Part shown: piece by piece, positions 28,801 through 37,415 of the stretch
Numbering within the stretch: the stretch's first letter is position 1
Layout: every line of letters begins with the position of its first letter
Notes under the pieces: generated by a model
The model's database searches: none
The model's input: the letters and a program-made list of their open reading frames with translations, nothing else
Told to the model about the DNA's origin: nothing
IMG/VR virus record: IMGVR_UViG_3300036835_000701
Span: 1 to 41,783 of that record
Length of the DNA stretch: 41,783 nt
Strand: one strand, 5' to 3'
DNA from: a virus
Position numbers and translations under genes: made by a program

Positions 28801-31800
28801 TCTCGCTGAACGCCGCCGGCGAACGCGTGCGCGCCGCCAGGGCGGCCGTCAACGATGCCGAGGAGACCGCGCGCGACGCGGCCGCGGCGCACGCCCACGA
28901 GCAGGCCATGCGTTCGCCCAGCGGCGAGCTGGTGCGGCGTCCCGAGCAGCACGACCTGATCCTGGCCGAGAGCGACGCGCGCCGCGCCAACGCGCGCTAC
29001 GAGCGCATGGCCGCGCGCGAGCCGAGCGTGCCGATTGCGCCGACGGGCACCTCGAACGCGGTGCGGCGCGCGTACGAGCAGGGCCTCGCCGCGCAAGCGC
29101 GGCAGGTGGGCTACGCCGAGGACCGCCTCAGCCGGCTGCGCCAGGCGATGGGCGAAACGACAGCCGCCCGCGAGGCCGCCGTCGGCGCGCGCGCCGGCGC
29201 GGCCGCGCAGGCCGCGCGAGAGCGGCCCTACGTGCCGCCCACGCCCGAGCTCGCCGCGGCCCGCGTCAGGTTGCGCTACGAGCAGCAGAACCTGGAGCGG
29301 CTGCAGACCGCCAAAGCGCGTGGCCAGCAGGGCCTCGTGGACGATCTCGCGCGCGCGTATAAGAAGGTAAACGCGGCGCAGCGCGACGTCGAGACGGCCA
29401 CCCGCGACTTGCCCGAGGCGGCCCGCGCGCAGGGCTGGGCGCAGCTCACCGGGCGCGAGTTCGCCGGTCCGAACGGCGAGACGATCCACTACGACGACGT
29501 CATGCAGCAACTGCGCAACCTCGAGGACAAGTACGCGGGCCAGCCCGAGGTGTGGCAGAAGATGCAGGACGGGCTGCAAGCCATTCGCGACCTGCGCCAG
29601 CAGATGCTGCAGGAGAAGGTCGACCACGGCCTGCTCGACCAGCAGACGGCCGACGACCTGCTCAAGACGTACGACTTCTGGACGCCCACGCACATGACCG
29701 ACTACATGACCGACCAGCGACCGGGCGTTGGCCTGGCGCGCGGTGGCCGCTTCAACGTCGGCAGCCCGGGTTTCCGCGGCTACACGCCCGAGGGCAGCTC
29801 GCTGCAGCACGACAACCACGTCGCGGCGCTCCTACGCGAGGTCCACAGCCACACCGCCGGCGTGGCGCGGAACGACGTCGCGGCGGCGCTCGTCAGGGGC
29901 CTGGGCAACGACAGCAAGGTCATGCGCAAGATCGCCGACACCGTCGAGGAGTACACCGCCGTGGGTGGCGCGAAGAGCAATCTGCTGCACCCGGACTATC
30001 GGCCCAAGGCCAACGAGCAGAAGGTCATCGCCATGCTCGACGGCAAGCGCCAGGAGTACGTCACCGACAACCCGCTGCTGAAGACGGCCATGGAGCAGAC
30101 CGGCGGTGGCGACCCGACCCTGCTGCAGCACATCCTGAGCGCGCCGGCGCGCCTGGTGCGCGAGACGGCCGTGCAGCGCAACCCCGGCTTCCTGCCGGTC
30201 AACCTCGTCCGCGACACGGTGGGCTACGCGCTGCGCAACATGTCCGAAGCCGGGCTCGGCCGCAACCTGGCCAGCAGCGCAGTCAACCTGGGTCCGGCGG
30301 CGGTCACCGCGGCGGCCACCAGCAAGGACGACCCGAACCGCGGCCAGAAGATCTCTGCCGCGCTGGCGCTGGGCATGGGCAGCCGCGTCGCGCTGGGCAA
30401 GAACCTGGGCCTGGGACCGAGCGCCACGCGCGAGTTCATGCGCGCTTTCGTCGATGTCATGGAGGGCCTCGGCACGGGACGCATGACCGGCGAGGGCACG
30501 CGCGAGCTGTTGCAGGCCGGCGGCGGCATGCGCGGCGGAGGCTTCTTCGGACGCAACGTGGCGCAGGGCGAGGAGGCGCTGCGCCAGCTCACGCGCCGCA
30601 ACGTGCTGACGGTGCGCAACGGCGCCGACCTGAAGCAGTTGCTCGGCGACGTCGCGGCCTTTGGCTGGAGCAAGGCGCTCGGCGATCGTCTCGAGCTCGC
30701 TCCGCGGGTGGCCACGCGGCGCATGGCCCTCGCGCGCGGCGCCTCGCCGCTCGAGGCGATGATCAAGGCGCGCGACGTGACCACCGACTTCAACCGCGGG
30801 GGTCGCTTGAGTCGCGAGGTGAACCGCTACGTGCCGTTCTTCAACGTCGGCATGCAGGCGCCGGCGCAGCTCAAGCGGCTGATCCAGGACCATCCCGCGA
30901 GCGCGCTGTACTCGGGCCTGACCCTGCTGGGCGCTCCGGCGGCGGCCACCGAGGCGTACAACTACTCCGATCCGCAGCGCGCCCAGGACTACGAGGACGT
31001 GCCCCAGTACCTGAAGAACATGGGCATCGTCATCATGCTGCCGGGCGAGCAGCCGCACGACGCGCAGGGCAACCGCGTGCCGCAGAAGATCTTTCTGCCC
31101 ATCCCCAACGAGTTCATGCCCTTCGTGCTGGCCGGTCGCGAGGGCTACAAGCGCATCTCGGGCAACGGCACGCCGTTGAGCGCCGGCGGTCTGACGGGCG
31201 CCGCGGCGCAGTCACTCAGCCCGTTGGGCGGCGCCAACTCGGTGGAGGGCTCGATCTACGGCCTGGTGCCGCCGGGTCCGGGCACCGTCGCGCAGCTCGC
31301 GGCCAACCGCGACCTGTTCCGCGGCAGCACCATCGCCAACCAGTTCTCCGACGAGAACGCCTCGAACCTGGGCAAGGGCCTCGCGCCGCTGCTCACCAGC
31401 GCGCTGAACCAGTTGCCCGGCCACGGCACCGACCGCGTGCGGCCGTCGCACATCGACTTCGCCATCCGCGACGCCTTCAGCGGCAGCGGCCAGCAGGCGC
31501 TGAACGCCGTCGACGCGCTCACCCAGCGGCCGGCGCGCGTGCCTGGCACGGCTGCCGAATTTCCGCTGGTGGGCAGCCTGGCCAGCCGCTTCGTGCGCGG
31601 CACCGGTGGCCAGGCGGCCGAGGACGTGCGCGCCCCAGAACGCCTGATGGCCCCGGACATTCGTCGCGAGCTGCGCTCGCTGGGCGGCTCGACGCAGTTC
31701 TACGAGCCGTCCACGGTGCCCAGCGACATCAAGAACGTGCCGCTGCGCCGCGAAGAACAGACCGAGTACCAGCGCCTGACCAACCAGTATTTCGACCAGC

Positions 31801-31979
31801 AGTTGCGCAAGTACATGGCCACGCCGAGCTTCACCGGGCGCGACGTGGTGCGCCAGAAGATGATCGACCACGCCATGACCGCCGCGCGCACGCGGGCGCA
31901 AAGCGAGGTCCTGCGCCAGATCCGCGCCGGTGGCAGCAGCGTGGCGCAGCGCATCAAGCAGCAGTCTTCGGCACTGTGA
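25818..31979 (+). CDS. Giant internal virion protein with two wall-degrading domains
   Basis: A 2053-residue protein starting with GTG in a GTGA overlap. Order: Pro-rich N-terminus with a poly-Thr run (to about 210); lytic transglycosylase domain (about 225-340) with IQQESGFNPRAGS (catalytic Glu near 255), GAQGVAQIVPQ and ALIAYNGGSGAV; C39-like cysteine peptidase domain (about 385-510) with YAACGPAAAV (Cys near 393) and GHYFYADGYN (His near 472); a long helical region; and a C-terminal LPD38-like region (about 1440-1800) with RNPGFLPVNLVRDTVGYALRN and NRYVPFFNVGMQAP. This is the plan of an ejected protein that opens a path through the cell wall for DNA. Confidence 0.8.
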   Translation: MSRPQLPDVPQDSWNDFSADRWFKQTSDQINSIGSLPLQPGLGFLNNSSAQINSLGALTIPTPQAPPPIPAPPQPVPRPTLPPPAPAPAPSPAPSPAPVAVPPPALPPLPGAPPGPPPVGLPPSPSPSPVVAAPVQGAPVPVAPSVPQVPGGQQVTLPPPSVYAPPATTSTTTQSPFGGEATGPFAPTTTTTTTTTTTTGAPPSTGATSVQYDPNAPAMQALNAAPPGELQNYARQAALKAGINPELFAAQIQQESGFNPRAGSAAGAQGVAQIVPQYHPGVDPWDPHAALDYAANLDRTLLDQYGGDWQKALIAYNGGSGAVAAWDSGQPYGESKTYVARILGDSRPNQQTSAAPGTAPPASTTAQPRPTAMTTSQFGDKTLSSDEAYAACGPAAAVRFAQAYGRNPTLREATDLAAKVGWTPGQGMAGIDSEQKLLQQLGVPTRLIGADIPAMAHEAQTGNPVTISTPGHYFYADGYNPQTGAFHVGQSGLDLKGGAEWMTPAQMEARMGTIQGALLADNPQAPAVSTAAPISDQLNQTRQTLSAALSGKPSPAAPPLPRQAMTQFGASPDPRVQQLDQAVQSATAPPPDVGQRPAYLSLFDTAASRNPLEALGNTIGQAISNALGQAGFGPPGGPPGGNRRREEDLSQQDQFSPQAGDLGNLTLQPPEDVGTRARRMIEQLQTLPGGAKLGDVVGVPDLLPPDWNKLKGMSVWEALQEAMDRGNQLANLPRPSLGPGGLGIVDPHFGNDPRMDIPDVIEPIGRALEAIGGGRGERAASALDSVFEREAGAQGRELSGAVSREVLDALQQHGEMLPSNLGEGLTGQLAQDGAQSLASGLSRNRAQQAWDTVVRQLTDSGTDLGTIEQELARRKGAPLTDAEKVSLLARVDPTHQAATTIETRLGPALRDIPTAALNDFYGPGGLVEAHTNRSVAEGLASQVEQRTLEGGIAPRTQQRYDEALSGLDQAQQAHAQALADQRAIDVGAHRTQQSISLNAAGERVRAARAAVNDAEETARDAAAAHAHEQAMRSPSGELVRRPEQHDLILAESDARRANARYERMAAREPSVPIAPTGTSNAVRRAYEQGLAAQARQVGYAEDRLSRLRQAMGETTAAREAAVGARAGAAAQAARERPYVPPTPELAAARVRLRYEQQNLERLQTAKARGQQGLVDDLARAYKKVNAAQRDVETATRDLPEAARAQGWAQLTGREFAGPNGETIHYDDVMQQLRNLEDKYAGQPEVWQKMQDGLQAIRDLRQQMLQEKVDHGLLDQQTADDLLKTYDFWTPTHMTDYMTDQRPGVGLARGGRFNVGSPGFRGYTPEGSSLQHDNHVAALLREVHSHTAGVARNDVAAALVRGLGNDSKVMRKIADTVEEYTAVGGAKSNLLHPDYRPKANEQKVIAMLDGKRQEYVTDNPLLKTAMEQTGGGDPTLLQHILSAPARLVRETAVQRNPGFLPVNLVRDTVGYALRNMSEAGLGRNLASSAVNLGPAAVTAAATSKDDPNRGQKISAALALGMGSRVALGKNLGLGPSATREFMRAFVDVMEGLGTGRMTGEGTRELLQAGGGMRGGGFFGRNVAQGEEALRQLTRRNVLTVRNGADLKQLLGDVAAFGWSKALGDRLELAPRVATRRMALARGASPLEAMIKARDVTTDFNRGGRLSREVNRYVPFFNVGMQAPAQLKRLIQDHPASALYSGLTLLGAPAAATEAYNYSDPQRAQDYEDVPQYLKNMGIVIMLPGEQPHDAQGNRVPQKIFLPIPNEFMPFVLAGREGYKRISGNGTPLSAGGLTGAAAQSLSPLGGANSVEGSIYGLVPPGPGTVAQLAANRDLFRGSTIANQFSDENASNLGKGLAPLLTSALNQLPGHGTDRVRPSHIDFAIRDAFSGSGQQALNAVDALTQRPARVPGTAAEFPLVGSLASRFVRGTGGQAAEDVRAPERLMAPDIRRELRSLGGSTQFYEPSTVPSDIKNVPLRREEQTEYQRLTNQYFDQQLRKYMATPSFTGRDVVRQKMIDHAMTAARTRAQSEVLRQIRAGGSSVAQRIKQQSSAL

Positions 31980-31989
31980 GGAGGTGATC
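31979..31989 (+). promoter_or_regulatory. Near-perfect Shine-Dalgarno sequence
   Basis: AGGAGGTGATC matches the full 16S rRNA anti-Shine-Dalgarno end. It overlaps the stop of the 2053-residue gene and is four bases before the ATG at 31993. It stands out from the overlap-coupled starts used elsewhere and suggests high expression of the following protein. Confidence 0.7.
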
Positions 31990-31992
31990 TAG

Positions 31993-34389
31993 ATGGTGGC
32001 ATTCAAACCCGGCCAGGCCCCACCGGCCGGCTATCACCTCGAGACGCAGGCCGACGGCTCGCAGGTGCTGATCAACAATCAGACCGGTCAGGCCGCTATC
32101 GTCGACCCGTACTCGGGCCAGATCACCGGCGAGGTGCCGCGCGCCCAGGCGCGGCCGGCCGTGCCGGCCCAGGGACCTGTCGGCGGTAACGCGCGCGTGG
32201 CGACTCCAGCGGCACCCGGTGTCTACAACCCGGCCGGTGCCGGCAACGTCAATGTGGGTGGTGCGCCGGCAGCAGCGGGCAGCGGTACGCCTATGCCTGG
32301 CGTCCCCGGCGGTGTGTACGTACCGGGCGGCGGTCCGCCAGCCCAACCGTCCGGCGGCGGACCTGGGGGCGTGACGCCGCGCGCCGCGGGCCAGTTGTCC
32401 GGCAACGTCTCGCCGCGCACCGCGCCCGGCCAGCCCGCTCCGCCACCGGGCGGCTACGACAACCCCGGTTCGGACACGTACGACTGGTACAAGATCAACG
32501 ACGCGCTGCGCGCCTCGGGCATGGATGGCTGGCAGATCGCCGGCACCAGCCACCAGCCTGTTAACCAGGGGCAGTGGGTCAAGAATCCGAGCTACGACTC
32601 GCTGCTCACGCCCCAGGAGAACAAGGACGCGGGCAACGGCGACGAGTACACCTTCCGCGAAGGCTCTGACTACGTCATCGGCGTCGTCAATCCGACCACC
32701 AACCAGCTCGTCAAGGTGCATCTGTCGAAGACGCCTTCGCCGGATGGGGCTGGTCACTACAACTACGGCATCACCTCGCGCGAGACGCAGGGTGCGCTGG
32801 ACAAGACGCAGTCGGGCTACACCGGCGTCCAGCGACTGTCGTTCGGCGACGGCCACGAAGAGCTGTGGGGCACCAATTCGCAAACCGGCGCGTTCGAGAA
32901 GATGCCCACCCAGCCCGAGAACCTGGGCAATCTCAAGGGCTGGAGCGACGTCAAGCAGATCGAGTCGAACGGCCAGTTGGTATGGGTCGGCACCAACCCG
33001 CAGGGCGTGCCGCTACAGCCCATCCCTGGCGCGCCGACGGTCAACACCAGCAAGTACGTGCCCGGCAGCGTCAAGCAGGTCCAGGTCGGCAATCAACTGG
33101 TGTACCGCGGCCAGAACCCGCAGACCGGCGTATGGGAGGACATTCCTTCGTTGGGCTCCGAGGTGGTTCAGCCCAAGACCACGACGGTCGGCAAGAACGT
33201 CTACACCACCGACGCCAACGGCAACCTCGTGCTCGCCTCGGCGATTGCTCAGCCGAGAGAGGGCAACGACCAGTGGGTCGACGCTGGCACCGGTTACGCC
33301 AAGCACCAGATCTTCTCGAACGGCGACTGGCACGACGATCCCGACACGCCACAGAAGGCGGTCAGTCCGGCCACGCAGCGGGCCGAGGGCGCGCTCAAGC
33401 CGAAGGGCACCAAATACTGGATTCCGCTGAGCGGCAGCCCCGACAAGATGATCGAGGTGACCGCCGACGGCAACGGCGGCTACACCTACGAGCCGGGTCC
33501 CACCGGCGAGCCGCCGCGCACGATGACGGTGCCCGGCATCCGCGAGCCCACCGAAGTCACCGGTGGCGGCACGAGCGAGTTCTATCCCCAGCGCCGCGAC
33601 CCGTATACGGGCCAGCTGCTGCCGCTGGAGCGCAACCCGAACTGGTCGCCCACCAACGTCGGCGATCGCGTCCGGCAACTGCAGGACCAGGCGCGCGCCA
33701 AGCAGCAGGACCTGCACAGCCAGGTCGTGGCCGGCTCGCTGACCGAGGACCAGGCCAACCAGCAGTTCAACACCTGGTGGGCTGACACGGTCGAGCCGGC
33801 CAAGCAGGAGATTCAGCTCGCCCAGCAGTGGAAGCAGGAGGACCAGAACCGCCAGAACCTGGCCACGGCGCAGACCGGGGCGAGCGAGATCACGCGCGCC
33901 ATCGCCGGCGAGCACCGCGTCGGACCCGGCTTCGGCGCCATGGCGGCCAACATCCAGAACTCGTTCGCCACCGGCAAGTTCCCGCAGGCGATGAGCGCGC
34001 AGGACCTGCAGAACGCCTTCGTCACGCCGATGCCGAATTATCAGGACATCTACGAGCAGGCGACAGCCAGGGCGCTGCAGCACATCAGCCCGACCGCGGC
34101 GCAGATTGCCACCGGTCAGCCGGTGCCGACCGGCCTGGGTCAGCTGCAGAACATGGACGTGACGGCCGGGCTCAGCCAGTCGCGCTACATGCCCGGCGTG
34201 ACTCCTCCGCCGCCTGTCGCGTCGCCGGCTCCGCCAGTGGCACCCGCGCCTGCCCCGGTCGCGCCTGCGCCTGCCCCGGCCGCGCCGTACGACTGGGCCG
34301 CGCTCCAGCAACGCCTCCTGCAGGACCAGTTGCAGCAACGCCTCCAGGCCAGCGCGTACACACCGCCAACCTATCAACCGGCGTTCTGA
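31993..34389 (+). CDS. Large virion protein with repeated beta motifs
   Basis: A 798-residue protein from ATG 31993. After a Gly/Pro-rich region (to about 150) it has repeated strand-turn units such as VKQIESNGQLVWVGTNPQGV and VKQVQVGNQLVYRGQNPQTG, then a helical part (about 550-720) and a Pro/Ala-rich tail with the end LLQDQLQQRLQ. No catalytic motif. It belongs with the preceding two genes as internal virion or capsid-associated protein, highly expressed according to its strong ribosome site. A role in tail or head-fibre assembly cannot be excluded. Confidence 0.6.
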   Translation: MVAFKPGQAPPAGYHLETQADGSQVLINNQTGQAAIVDPYSGQITGEVPRAQARPAVPAQGPVGGNARVATPAAPGVYNPAGAGNVNVGGAPAAAGSGTPMPGVPGGVYVPGGGPPAQPSGGGPGGVTPRAAGQLSGNVSPRTAPGQPAPPPGGYDNPGSDTYDWYKINDALRASGMDGWQIAGTSHQPVNQGQWVKNPSYDSLLTPQENKDAGNGDEYTFREGSDYVIGVVNPTTNQLVKVHLSKTPSPDGAGHYNYGITSRETQGALDKTQSGYTGVQRLSFGDGHEELWGTNSQTGAFEKMPTQPENLGNLKGWSDVKQIESNGQLVWVGTNPQGVPLQPIPGAPTVNTSKYVPGSVKQVQVGNQLVYRGQNPQTGVWEDIPSLGSEVVQPKTTTVGKNVYTTDANGNLVLASAIAQPREGNDQWVDAGTGYAKHQIFSNGDWHDDPDTPQKAVSPATQRAEGALKPKGTKYWIPLSGSPDKMIEVTADGNGGYTYEPGPTGEPPRTMTVPGIREPTEVTGGGTSEFYPQRRDPYTGQLLPLERNPNWSPTNVGDRVRQLQDQARAKQQDLHSQVVAGSLTEDQANQQFNTWWADTVEPAKQEIQLAQQWKQEDQNRQNLATAQTGASEITRAIAGEHRVGPGFGAMAANIQNSFATGKFPQAMSAQDLQNAFVTPMPNYQDIYEQATARALQHISPTAAQIATGQPVPTGLGQLQNMDVTAGLSQSRYMPGVTPPPPVASPAPPVAPAPAPVAPAPAPAAPYDWAALQQRLLQDQLQQRLQASAYTPPTYQPAF

Positions 34390-34418
34390 GTTGACACACG
34401 ACAAGGAAATCGGAAACG

Positions 34419-35162
34419 ATGCAGCCCCAACCACCCGAAGCTCCTTCAGACGCGCAGGCCCCCGCGGATACCTCGCCGCAGCCAGCGGCTTCTGAGTCGA
34501 GCGAAGCTCCTTCGCGAGCCGCTTCCTGGGTCCGTCGCCTGTGGCGCGGACGGGGAGAGACCGCGGAGGAGAGCGACTCTTCCCAGGAAACGCCACCTGT
34601 CGAGCAGGCGTCTGAGCGGCTCAGCCTGACCAGGGACGAGCTCGAAAAGCGCATCCAGGCAGAGACCGATCGGCGCGAAGCCAAGCGCGCCGCCCAGGCC
34701 CTCGCGGACCGGCGACGCAAGCTGCGGGACGAAGACCCGTGGGCGTTCGCCGAGGAAGAGCGCAACGCCGAGAAGATTGCCGAGATCGACGCCCAGAACA
34801 CGAGCTGGCTGAGCAACGTGGGCGCCACCCACGACCGTTTCACGCTCGACCCGATCGTCATGTCGCTGCCCGAGGCGGAACGCACGCGCATCCTCGCTCT
34901 GGAGGGCGCGGGCGTCGGTCTCGAGGGCCGCAAGTTGATCGTCACCGAGGGGCTCAAGGCCCTCGAGAAACACTGGAAAGCCGAGGGCTCCAGGGACGCG
35001 GAAGACAGGCTGCGTCGCAACCCCGCCTTTCGCAAACAGGTCCTCAACGAATTTCGCCGAGGCGCGCTGAGCGAGCCCGAATTCATCGGCAGTGGCGCTC
35101 CCTCGGCATCCGATCGAAACGTCTCGAACATTCTTCGAGACCAGATTCGGGCGCGTCACTAA
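34419..35162 (+). CDS. Probable scaffolding protein
   Basis: A 247-residue protein directly before the capsid gene. The disordered, Pro/Ser/Ala-rich N-terminus is followed by a charged coiled-coil region (LTRDELEKRIQAETDRREAKRAAQALADRRRK) and a helical C-terminus (NPAFRKQVLNEFRRGAL). Highly charged helical content, size and location fit a scaffold that guides capsid assembly and leaves before maturation. No protease domain is seen, so it is not a fused protease-scaffold. Confidence 0.65.
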   Translation: MQPQPPEAPSDAQAPADTSPQPAASESSEAPSRAASWVRRLWRGRGETAEESDSSQETPPVEQASERLSLTRDELEKRIQAETDRREAKRAAQALADRRRKLRDEDPWAFAEEERNAEKIAEIDAQNTSWLSNVGATHDRFTLDPIVMSLPEAERTRILALEGAGVGLEGRKLIVTEGLKALEKHWKAEGSRDAEDRLRRNPAFRKQVLNEFRRGALSEPEFIGSGAPSASDRNVSNILRDQIRARH

Positions 35163-35191
35163 TCAGCGGCGTGCCCTTGAGGTAGCCATCG

Positions 35192-36199
35192 ATGCCATAC
35201 AACAGCGTCGCCGGAAGAACCACACCAGGTACGTCGCCGCTCATCCCCGAGGACGTTCAGCGCGAGATCGTGCAGTCCGTCGAAGAAAAGAGTGCCGCGA
35301 TGCGGCTCATGCCGCATGTGACCATGAAGCGCGCGCAGCAGCGCATTCCGGTGCTGACCCAGCTGCCGATCGCGTACTGGCTGACAGGCGCCAGCCTCGA
35401 CGCGCGCGACCGCGGCCTCAAGCAGACCACCTCCCTGCAGTGGGACAACGTGTACCTCAACGCCGAGGAGATGGCCGTCATCGTGCCCATCGCCAAGTCG
35501 CTGCTGGACGACCTGGACTACGACTTCTGGACCCAGGTTAAGCCCAAGATCACCGAGGCCTTCGGCGTGGCGCTCGACGAGGCGATCTTCTTCGGCAACG
35601 GCGCGCCGTCCACCTTTCCGACGGCGATCGTCACCGCGGCCAACGCGGCCGGCAACCTGCTGGTCGTCGGCGCCACGGCCGGTCAGGACTTCCTGGGCGA
35701 CGTCAGCGCGGGCATGGGCCTGGTGGAAGCCGACGGCTACGACGTCTCGGGCTTCTGGGCGCGCAAGCAGGTCAAGGCCAAGATGCGTGGTCTGCGCACC
35801 ACCACCGGCGCGTTCATCATGCTCGGCGACGACGCCGGTCCGCAGGCCAGCGTCAACACCGGCAGTCTGTTCGGTGAGCCAATCGTCTTCTCCAACGCCG
35901 GCCTGGTGGAGTTCCAGACAGGCGCCACGGGCTACAGCATGATCGGCGGCGAGTGGGACCAGTCGATGCTGGCGATCCGCGAGGACATCAGCATGGAGAT
36001 GTTCGACACGGGCGTCATCTCGGACAACACCAACGCCATCATCTTCAACCTGCTCCAGCAGGACATGGTCGCGCTGCGCGTCATCGCCCGTTTTGCCTGG
36101 GCGGTGCCGAACCCGGTCAACCGTCAGCAGCAGACGGCCGCCAGCCGCTACCCGTTCTTTGCGCTGCAGCAGAAAGCGAGTACCGGTGGGGAGGGTTAA
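35192..36199 (+). CDS. Major capsid protein (HK97 fold)
   Basis: A 335-residue protein. Features of the HK97-fold family are AYWLTGASLDARDRGLK (E-loop region), MAVIVPIAKSLLDDLDYDFW, FGVALDEAIFFGNGAP, the internal GEPIVFSN and the end DMVALRVIARFAWAVPNPVN. The order and lengths match phage capsids of the group with P22-like or HK97-like coats. It forms the icosahedral shell. The N-terminus lacks a long delta domain, in agreement with a separate scaffold gene before it. Confidence 0.9.
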   Translation: MPYNSVAGRTTPGTSPLIPEDVQREIVQSVEEKSAAMRLMPHVTMKRAQQRIPVLTQLPIAYWLTGASLDARDRGLKQTTSLQWDNVYLNAEEMAVIVPIAKSLLDDLDYDFWTQVKPKITEAFGVALDEAIFFGNGAPSTFPTAIVTAANAAGNLLVVGATAGQDFLGDVSAGMGLVEADGYDVSGFWARKQVKAKMRGLRTTTGAFIMLGDDAGPQASVNTGSLFGEPIVFSNAGLVEFQTGATGYSMIGGEWDQSMLAIREDISMEMFDTGVISDNTNAIIFNLLQQDMVALRVIARFAWAVPNPVNRQQQTAASRYPFFALQQKASTGGEG

Positions 36200-36203
36200 C
36201 CCT

Positions 36204-36302
36204 ATGCGCGAAGATCCCAAGCCGCCGATTCCGCCACAGCCCGATCCGGAGCCCATGCCGCCCGAGCCAGAGCCGCAACCCGAGCCCGCGCCCGGAGCCT
36301 GA
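36204..36302 (+). CDS. Small Pro/Glu-rich peptide
   Basis: A 32-residue frame (MREDPKPPIPPQPDPEPMPP) after a GGGGAGGG ribosome site, with a stop followed after one base by the next start. Its extreme Pro/Glu content is like tethers in other virion proteins here. It may be a short structural peptide; coding status is moderate. Confidence 0.4.
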   Translation: MREDPKPPIPPQPDPEPMPPEPEPQPEPAPGA

Positions 36303-36303
36303 G

Positions 36304-36717
36304 ATGTCGGACGTCATCTTTCTGGCCGAGACACAGGACGCCTCGACGCCCACCACCATCTACGGTAAGGGGCACCAGATGTCGCTGGCCGACGAGGCGG
36401 CGGTACTGGCGTTCACCTTGCAGGGCAAGTGCGCCCTGCGCGGCACGTCGATCCGCCAGCCGCGCGCGTCAAGCATCGGCACGACGACGGCGACGATCGC
36501 GTGGACGGTCGATCAGGCGTGTACGGCGATGGCTGTCAATTACGGCACCACGACCGCGTACGGCTCGAATCAGGCGGCCACGCCAGCCTCCGGCTCGGGC
36601 GCCATCGTGGCCAACCTGACCGGGCTGACGACGGCCACGACGTACCACTACCGCGTCACGGTGACGTGTGGCGGCGCGGTCACGTTGACCGGCGACCTGA
36701 CGTTCAGAACCAACTAG
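36304..36717 (+). CDS. Ig/fibronectin-type III-like head decoration protein
   Basis: A 137-residue protein from ATG 36304. Residues 1-50 look like a short head-attached part (SLADEAAVLAFTLQGKCALR). Residues 55-137 have the beta-sandwich pattern of fibronectin III or purple-acid-phosphatase-type domains (SSIGTTTATIAWTVDQAC, AVNYGTTTAYG, NLTGLTTATTYHYRVTV). Such domains on capsids are thought to adhere to surfaces or polysaccharides. It follows the capsid gene, fitting a decoration protein. Confidence 0.7.
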   Translation: MSDVIFLAETQDASTPTTIYGKGHQMSLADEAAVLAFTLQGKCALRGTSIRQPRASSIGTTTATIAWTVDQACTAMAVNYGTTTAYGSNQAATPASGSGAIVANLTGLTTATTYHYRVTVTCGGAVTLTGDLTFRTN

Positions 36718-36727
36718 GAGGCACGCG

Positions 36728-36898
36728 ATGCCAGGTGGCCGTGCGTATAAAAAGCCCGTGAGCCGAGCGCAAGCCAGGTTCTTCGGTTATGCGGCCGGGG
36801 GCAACGTCCCCGGCTTCAGCGCCGCCGACGCGCAGAAGAAGCTCAAGGGCACCAACGAGAAGAAGTTGCCCGAGCGCAAGACGAAAGGCAAGAAGTAA
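36728..36898 (+). CDS. Small basic head protein
   Basis: A 56-residue protein with a good ribosome site (AGGAGG) before ATG 36728. The motif SRAQARFFGYAAGG and the C-terminal KLPERKTKGKK are found in many small phage proteins near capsid genes. It is strongly basic and may contact DNA. The stop overlaps the next ATG by one base. Confidence 0.6.
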   Translation: MPGGRAYKKPVSRAQARFFGYAAGGNVPGFSAADAQKKLKGTNEKKLPERKTKGKK

Positions 36899-37191
36899 TG
36901 CCCGAAGTACGACTGCTGGTGCCGCTCAGCGACCCCGACGGCAACGAGCACCCCGCGGGCGAGGTCATCGACGTGGATGTCGAGCAGGCCGAGGCCTGGC
37001 GCGCGCAGGGCAAGGTGTCGCTGATCACCACGGAAAAGGCCGCCGAGGAGGCCGCGGCGGGTGGCCACTATTCTGACGTGACGGGTCGTGACGACGTGGC
37101 GCCGCTCAGCCCCGGCGCGCCGCAGCCGGGGCCTCAGACTGAAGATGACGACGAGGACGAGGAGCCCAGGCCCAGGAGCAGGAAGAGGTAG
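36898..37191 (+). CDS. Small head-region protein with acidic tail
   Basis: A 97-residue protein. The front (MPEVRLLVPLSDPDGNEHPAG) shows a short beta-barrel-like pattern ending in VDVEQAEAWRAQGKVSLI; the end is acidic and then basic (EDDDEDEEPRPRSRKR). It resembles small head-completion proteins in layout, without a family match. Confidence 0.55.
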   Translation: MPEVRLLVPLSDPDGNEHPAGEVIDVDVEQAEAWRAQGKVSLITTEKAAEEAAAGGHYSDVTGRDDVAPLSPGAPQPGPQTEDDDEDEEPRPRSRKR

Positions 37192-37193
37192 CC

Positions 37194-37415
37194 ATGTCCC
37201 GAGTTCGTTTTCTGGCGGCGGCCTACGACCCGCGACCAGGCAAAGAGGGCACGGTCTACGGACCGGGTCACGAGACCGACTTCGACGAGACTGATTACGA
37301 GTACGTGCTGGCGCTGCGCATGCGCGGCCTGGCCGAGATTATCGATGCCAGCGGTCTGCCGACTGGCGCCACGCCCGAAACTGCCCAGGAGCCGTTCGTC
37401 GCGCCGGCGGCATGA
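37194..37415 (+). CDS. Small head-region protein
   Basis: A 73-residue protein (MSRVRFLAAAYDPRPGKEGT) with the same design as its neighbour: a short beta-rich front (VYGPGHETDFDETDYEYVLALRMRG) and a loose tail. It may be a diverged copy of a head-completion fold. It overlaps the next gene by 4 nt. Confidence 0.5.
   Translation: MSRVRFLAAAYDPRPGKEGTVYGPGHETDFDETDYEYVLALRMRGLAEIIDASGLPTGATPETAQEPFVAPAA

Noticed and set aside
27317-29362. Plus-strand frame inside the giant virion gene
   Set aside because: Composition is Arg/Ala/Gly/Pro-rich without domain features; it is an out-of-frame reading of the coding strand.
25728-29819. Minus-strand open frame of 1363 codons opposite the giant virion gene
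   Set aside because: It is a GC-rich shadow: low-complexity Arg/Gly/Val/Leu content, and the plus strand carries recognisable domains. The same holds for long antisense frames at 23932-25737, 20382-21650, 15152-16084 and 39273-40700.
36793-36813. GCCGGGG/CCCCGGC hairpin
   Set aside because: It is inside a small coding gene and continues as ordinary codons; no U tract and no intergenic position.
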